Below are positions 39,584 to 42,732 of a stretch of 42,732 nucleotides of DNA, piece by piece (within the stretch, counting starts at the first letter, position 1; every line of letters begins with the position of its first letter). The stretch is taken from positions 1-42,732 of IMG/VR virus record IMGVR_UViG_3300045972_000485. One strand, 5' to 3'. Source of the DNA: a virus. The translations under genes and the position numbers were made by a program. The notes below the pieces were generated by a model. It did no database searches. It saw only the letters and a program-made list of their open reading frames with translations, and was not told where the DNA came from.

Positions 39584-41374
39584 TTATTCACCAAGTAACA
39601 CAATTTGAACTCTTCTGTTCGCTGCACGACCTTTCTCAGTTCCGTTGTCCTCAACTGGATCGCTAGATCCATGGCCTTTAACTTCAAAACGAGAATCAGG
39701 GAAATTTTCTGGTGCTTTAGCTTGTAGGAAAGCTTTAATAGCTGCAGCTCTTGCTTGTGATAAAGCAATGTTCTTAGTTTCATCACCAGTATTATCAGTG
39801 TATCCATTAACTTTAATGAATAATCCAGTAATCGCTAAACTGTCTTTCAGCTCAAGTAATTGTTTAACTCCTGCAGGTGTTAAAGTCGCTTTACCGATAT
39901 CAAAATTAATTGAATAGTTCTTCGCTGAAACCACACTTCCAGTAGCCGATTTAGTATATGATGGTACGTCAGCTGCACTTCCAGCCTCGTTCATAACTGC
40001 TTGGGCTCCTGTGATGAAAGACTTGTCTTCTAATTCTTTTACATCAGGGATAGGTGTTGCTTTGAAAAGTTCTGGGTATTGTTGTACAGCAATTGTAGAG
40101 AATGTTGTGTACGTTGAACGGAAATTGTCGTTTGAACCCGGAACAAGTCCAAAAAGAATTAGGTTGTCTGCGAGATTGTTTACTGCAGAACCACCTAATT
40201 CAACTTTATTTCCTTCACGATCAGTTTCAACTACGCCTTTAAAATACTTGTACCAGTACTTAGCATCTTGGTCGGCATAAAGTTTTGCTGATAGCTCAGC
40301 GGCTTTCATAAGTGATTTATCAAATGCTTTTACCTGATCCCCACCTTCGAAGATTGCGGCTACCATTTGAGTCACTTCTGGTCTATTTGCTTCAAAAAAC
40401 GCTCTTGATCCAATGACTACTGAAGGCATTTGTGAACGGTATTCTTTCGAAGAGACAACTTTAACTAAGCCTCCACGTTGTTGAACCGCTGTTACATCCC
40501 CCGGTGTCCAAGTAACGATTGCATTAATACAAACTTTCTTGATTTCACTAGTTACTTTCCCGTCCTTTACTACTTTACGGTCATCACATTTTTTAGCTAC
40601 GTAATCAGCCGCTGCAGCATTATAATCCGCAGAAGAGATCCAATTAATTGCGTCTGCATCCCAAGTTTTTTCATCTGGGTTGTTCTTTATCCCGTTATCA
40701 CCGGCCCATTTAAGTGCAATATTCCAGTCACCATCACGTAATACACCGGCAACTAATATTCCTTTAGCATTTTTTGGGTCACGTTTTACGTCAGGTGGTG
40801 CCATGAAAGCATCTTCTCCACGAGAATATCCCGGTGAAGCAATGACGGCTAATTGATATTTATCCCCAAGTTTCTTTAGCTGTGGATTAACTCCTGCAGC
40901 GAATTGACCAGCTCCATCACCCATTATGATAACGAAATTTGCCCCGGTAGAACATTGTTTTGCTCCGCCTGATATTTCTTTTGCGCATGCAATCAATTCT
41001 TCTTGCATTTTAACAGTATCATCTTGACGAGTTAATTGTAGATTTACTCCACGTTTCGCCATTAATGAGCCTTTAGATGTTTTAGCTCCACCATTTGCGA
41101 GGATTAGACCCATTTGGCTATTCCATTCCCAGATAGATCCACGAATCAAGACGCTTTCAACTGAGGCATCTCCTGATGTTGGAAGAGCTACTGGTGTTAC
41201 GTTCTGTACTTGAGCGTCTTTAACGTCTGGTAATACAGCTTTTGTTGGTACTAGAGCTGACATGAATCCAGTTTGTGGGATTAACCCGAAACGGTTAGCG
41301 ACTTGTACGCCACCGTAAAATGTTGCCGCAACGATCACGGCTAAAACGATTTTTGCTTTTGGTTTTAAATGCAT
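39584..41374 (-). CDS. membrane-anchored substrate-binding protein fused to OmpA domain, 596 aa
   Basis: Three parts. Residues 8-27 are one membrane helix (KIVLAVIVAATFYGGVQVAN), with no lipobox. Residues about 70-430 form a periplasmic binding-protein-like domain of the nitrate/taurine/phosphonate type (e.g. FVIIMGDGAGQFAAGVNPQL, VVIGSRAFFEANRPEVTQMV). The last 110 residues are an OmpA-type peptidoglycan-binding domain (FDIGKATLTPAGVKQLLELK, LSQARAAAIKAFLQ, NRRVQIVLL). Together it would bridge the inner membrane and cell wall. AGGAGG precedes the ATG. RefSeq has bacterial proteins of this type (binding protein/OmpA family), from memory. Confidence 0.85.
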   Translation of the reverse strand: MHLKPKAKIVLAVIVAATFYGGVQVANRFGLIPQTGFMSALVPTKAVLPDVKDAQVQNVTPVALPTSGDASVESVLIRGSIWEWNSQMGLILANGGAKTSKGSLMAKRGVNLQLTRQDDTVKMQEELIACAKEISGGAKQCSTGANFVIIMGDGAGQFAAGVNPQLKKLGDKYQLAVIASPGYSRGEDAFMAPPDVKRDPKNAKGILVAGVLRDGDWNIALKWAGDNGIKNNPDEKTWDADAINWISSADYNAAAADYVAKKCDDRKVVKDGKVTSEIKKVCINAIVTWTPGDVTAVQQRGGLVKVVSSKEYRSQMPSVVIGSRAFFEANRPEVTQMVAAIFEGGDQVKAFDKSLMKAAELSAKLYADQDAKYWYKYFKGVVETDREGNKVELGGSAVNNLADNLILFGLVPGSNDNFRSTYTTFSTIAVQQYPELFKATPIPDVKELEDKSFITGAQAVMNEAGSAADVPSYTKSATGSVVSAKNYSINFDIGKATLTPAGVKQLLELKDSLAITGLFIKVNGYTDNTGDETKNIALSQARAAAIKAFLQAKAPENFPDSRFEVKGHGSSDPVEDNGTEKGRAANRRVQIVLLGE

Positions 41375-41382
41375 AATGCCTC

Positions 41383-42393
41383 CTATAAGTATTTGCTTGA
41401 ACCAGTTGTCGTAGTTGTATTAATAAAAGAGTTACTTGAAAGATTTGCTGTTTCTTTTGGTGAAGTAATGAACATTTGATCACCTTTTGCAGACCATTCG
41501 TCAATCATGAGCATGCCTTTTTGATCGAACATTTCTTTATCCAAATCCATTCCAGTTAAAAAACCACCAGAATTTTGCATAAATCGCTCAATTTCCCCAA
41601 TCTGATTACCCATTCTATCAGCCATTAATTCCATAGAAAGATCAAATCTTTCTTTTTCGCCCGGATTCCCATCTAAAATTTTCATGGCCGATTTAAACGC
41701 ATTATACCCAGCTTGCATTCCTTCGCTCTCTTCCTTTCTAATCTTCACTTCATCAGTCATATCAGCTAGAACGAACTTGGCTTGCGAATACATTTTCTCT
41801 AAAATCTTTCTTAGATTAACGATCTTGCCTAAGACTTCTTCCAATCTATGGTTTGATTCTTGAAGACGACCGGCCTTGTTTGCTCCAAGTACAGCGGCAC
41901 TTTGATATTCTCTGTATTCTTGTGTTTCTGGCGAGAGCCCTGCTAAATGAGCTTTAGCTTGAGTAGCTTTACTTAAACTTTTTGTGATTTCATTACGATT
42001 ATCCGTAATTTTTTTATTAAGCTTAGACTCTTGACCGGCCAACAAGTTAAGTTGATCGCTCATCTTTCCTAAACTTTCTTGTAGTGTTTCTAAATAACCT
42101 TCAATGATCGCAATTGGGTCTAGTTCAATTACGAATCCAGTCATTTTCTTCATTGATATTTGGTAAATAGCCTTAACATTCAATTGGAATTTTTTATCCA
42201 TCAACACAACTCCAACAATACCTAACCCAATGGCCAGCATTGCAGTTTGAGTCGCTGTAACCAGCATACCTAGGATGAATGGTAGAGCTAAGAAGGCTGC
42301 GTAGCCGCCTAGACCAATGAAAAGTGCTAAAAAGATCAATCCAGTCTTCCCTTCTGGTCGATCCCAAAAGCCTTTTGTTGTAACATTCTCCAT
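41383..42393 (-). CDS. membrane coiled-coil protein, PspA/IM30-like, 336 aa
   Basis: Two hydrophobic segments near residues 15-60 (FLALFIGLGGYAAFLALPFI, AMLAIGLGIVGVVLM) followed by long coiled coil from about 85 to 230 (AIIEGYLETLQESLGKMSDQ, then LNLLAGQESKLNKKITDNRN), the layout of PspA/Vipp-like membrane-stress proteins, here with its own anchor. The C-terminal tail is Ser/Thr-rich. AGGAG lies before the ATG. Immediately upstream of the OmpA-fusion gene, so co-transcribed. Possible role in stabilising or remodelling the inner membrane. Confidence 0.7.
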   Translation of the reverse strand: MENVTTKGFWDRPEGKTGLIFLALFIGLGGYAAFLALPFILGMLVTATQTAMLAIGLGIVGVVLMDKKFQLNVKAIYQISMKKMTGFVIELDPIAIIEGYLETLQESLGKMSDQLNLLAGQESKLNKKITDNRNEITKSLSKATQAKAHLAGLSPETQEYREYQSAAVLGANKAGRLQESNHRLEEVLGKIVNLRKILEKMYSQAKFVLADMTDEVKIRKEESEGMQAGYNAFKSAMKILDGNPGEKERFDLSMELMADRMGNQIGEIERFMQNSGGFLTGMDLDKEMFDQKGMLMIDEWSAKGDQMFITSPKETANLSSNSFINTTTTTGSSKYL

Positions 42394-42394
42394 C

Positions 42395-42732
42395 TTAAAC
42401 TCCTAAGTAGATTTTTATGTCATTAATGTCGGTATTAATTTCTTGTACAATTGAATCCAGTGATCCGGTAAATTCAATACGTGAAACTTCTAGTTTTGTT
42501 TTCTGTGCTTCGGTTTCAACTTCCAAAGTGCTCTTATCTTTTTGCAATGCAGAAATCTCATCACTCAAAGCTTTGATCTGATTCTGCTTCTGTTCCAATG
42601 CTGCCGCAATCGCCGCTGTCTTAGTTTGGAACTGAGCCTGAAGATTAGTTAGATTGAGATTCACTTCATTCTGGAAATTGTTTGCTTCATTATTTAAGAA
42701 TTTAATAGCATTTTCTGCACCATCTAAGATGC
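42395..42732 (-). CDS. coiled-coil protein, 5' end beyond the window (partial)
   Basis: The frame is open to the right edge with no ATG in it; GTG at 42664 lacks a ribosome site, so the gene most likely starts outside. The visible 112 residues form coiled coil (KQNQIKALSDEISALQKDKS). It ends two bases before the start of the PspA-like gene, so it belongs to the same leftward operon. Confidence 0.65.
   Translation of the reverse strand, partial: ILDGAENAIKFLNNEANNFQNEVNLNLTNLQAQFQTKTAAIAAALEQKQNQIKALSDEISALQKDKSTLEVETEAQKTKLEVSRIEFTGSLDSIVQEINTDINDIKIYLGV

Noticed and set aside
1-42732. CRISPR array
   Set aside because: No regularly spaced short repeats were seen; the only repeats are protein-coding.

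Overview
The window is part of a large, AT-rich contractile-tailed phage (myovirus-like) genome. The evidence is a tail sheath gene, a tail tube gene, a tape-measure gene and a hub/spike/wedge baseplate block. Around these lie many small phage-type ORFs, homing endonucleases, a phage tRNA and very tight gene packing (ATGA and TAATG overlaps). The layout and the non-virion cargo suggest a large or jumbo phage of a Gram-negative host. That host inference rests on two lipoproteins with lipoboxes, an OmpA peptidoglycan-binding domain and a periplasmic binding protein. The Gly/Asn-rich lipoprotein start and the HEFGHC metallopeptidase recall Bdellovibrio-like bacteria, but this is only an impression.

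Layout. 1-1.9 kb: end of a gene with a homing-endonuclease-type DNA-binding tail, then small unknown genes, mostly leftward. 1.9-8.5 kb (rightward): two Lys/His-rich proteins sharing a repeated KPNLPKSE peptide, a GIY-YIG endonuclease, tail sheath and tail tube. 8.6-11.2 kb (leftward): small genes, a poly-Asn lipoprotein and an HTH protein, with a tRNA-Gln(UUG) on the opposite strand inside a coding gene. 11.3-16.7 kb (rightward): fibre or appendage-like structural proteins. 16.7-20.6 kb: a permuted NlpC/P60-like peptidase, a coiled-coil/TM protein, a lipoprotein metallopeptidase, an exported protein, an HNH endonuclease and a glycosyltransferase-like protein. 20.6-23.2 kb: small genes on both strands. 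23.3-34 kb (rightward): tail-assembly genes, tape measure, baseplate hub with an embedded lytic domain, spike and a LysM/gp25-like wedge protein, then a leftward HNH endonuclease. 35-42.7 kb (leftward): small genes, an HD phosphohydrolase and a full ABC-importer-like set (ATPase, permease, and a binding protein fused to OmpA). These are accompanied by a Ser/Gly-rich membrane protein and a PspA-like membrane coiled-coil protein.

Control. Two promoter classes can be read from the DNA. The 10-mer ACCTAATATT occurs upstream of six rightward transcription units (KPNLPKSE proteins, sheath, two fibre units, the gene at 21946 and tape measure) and is a good candidate for the phage late promoter. The 17-bp palindrome TTGACTATTTGAGTCAA and close variants form the -35 region of five sigma70-like promoters, all with 17-bp spacers. 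These drive four leftward small-gene operons and the lipoprotein-protease gene, which looks like an operator-controlled regulon. At three divergent junctions the palindrome and the late motif lie 10-11 bp apart, forming a compact back-to-back switch. The most unusual cargo is the 37-42.7 kb envelope/transport module.
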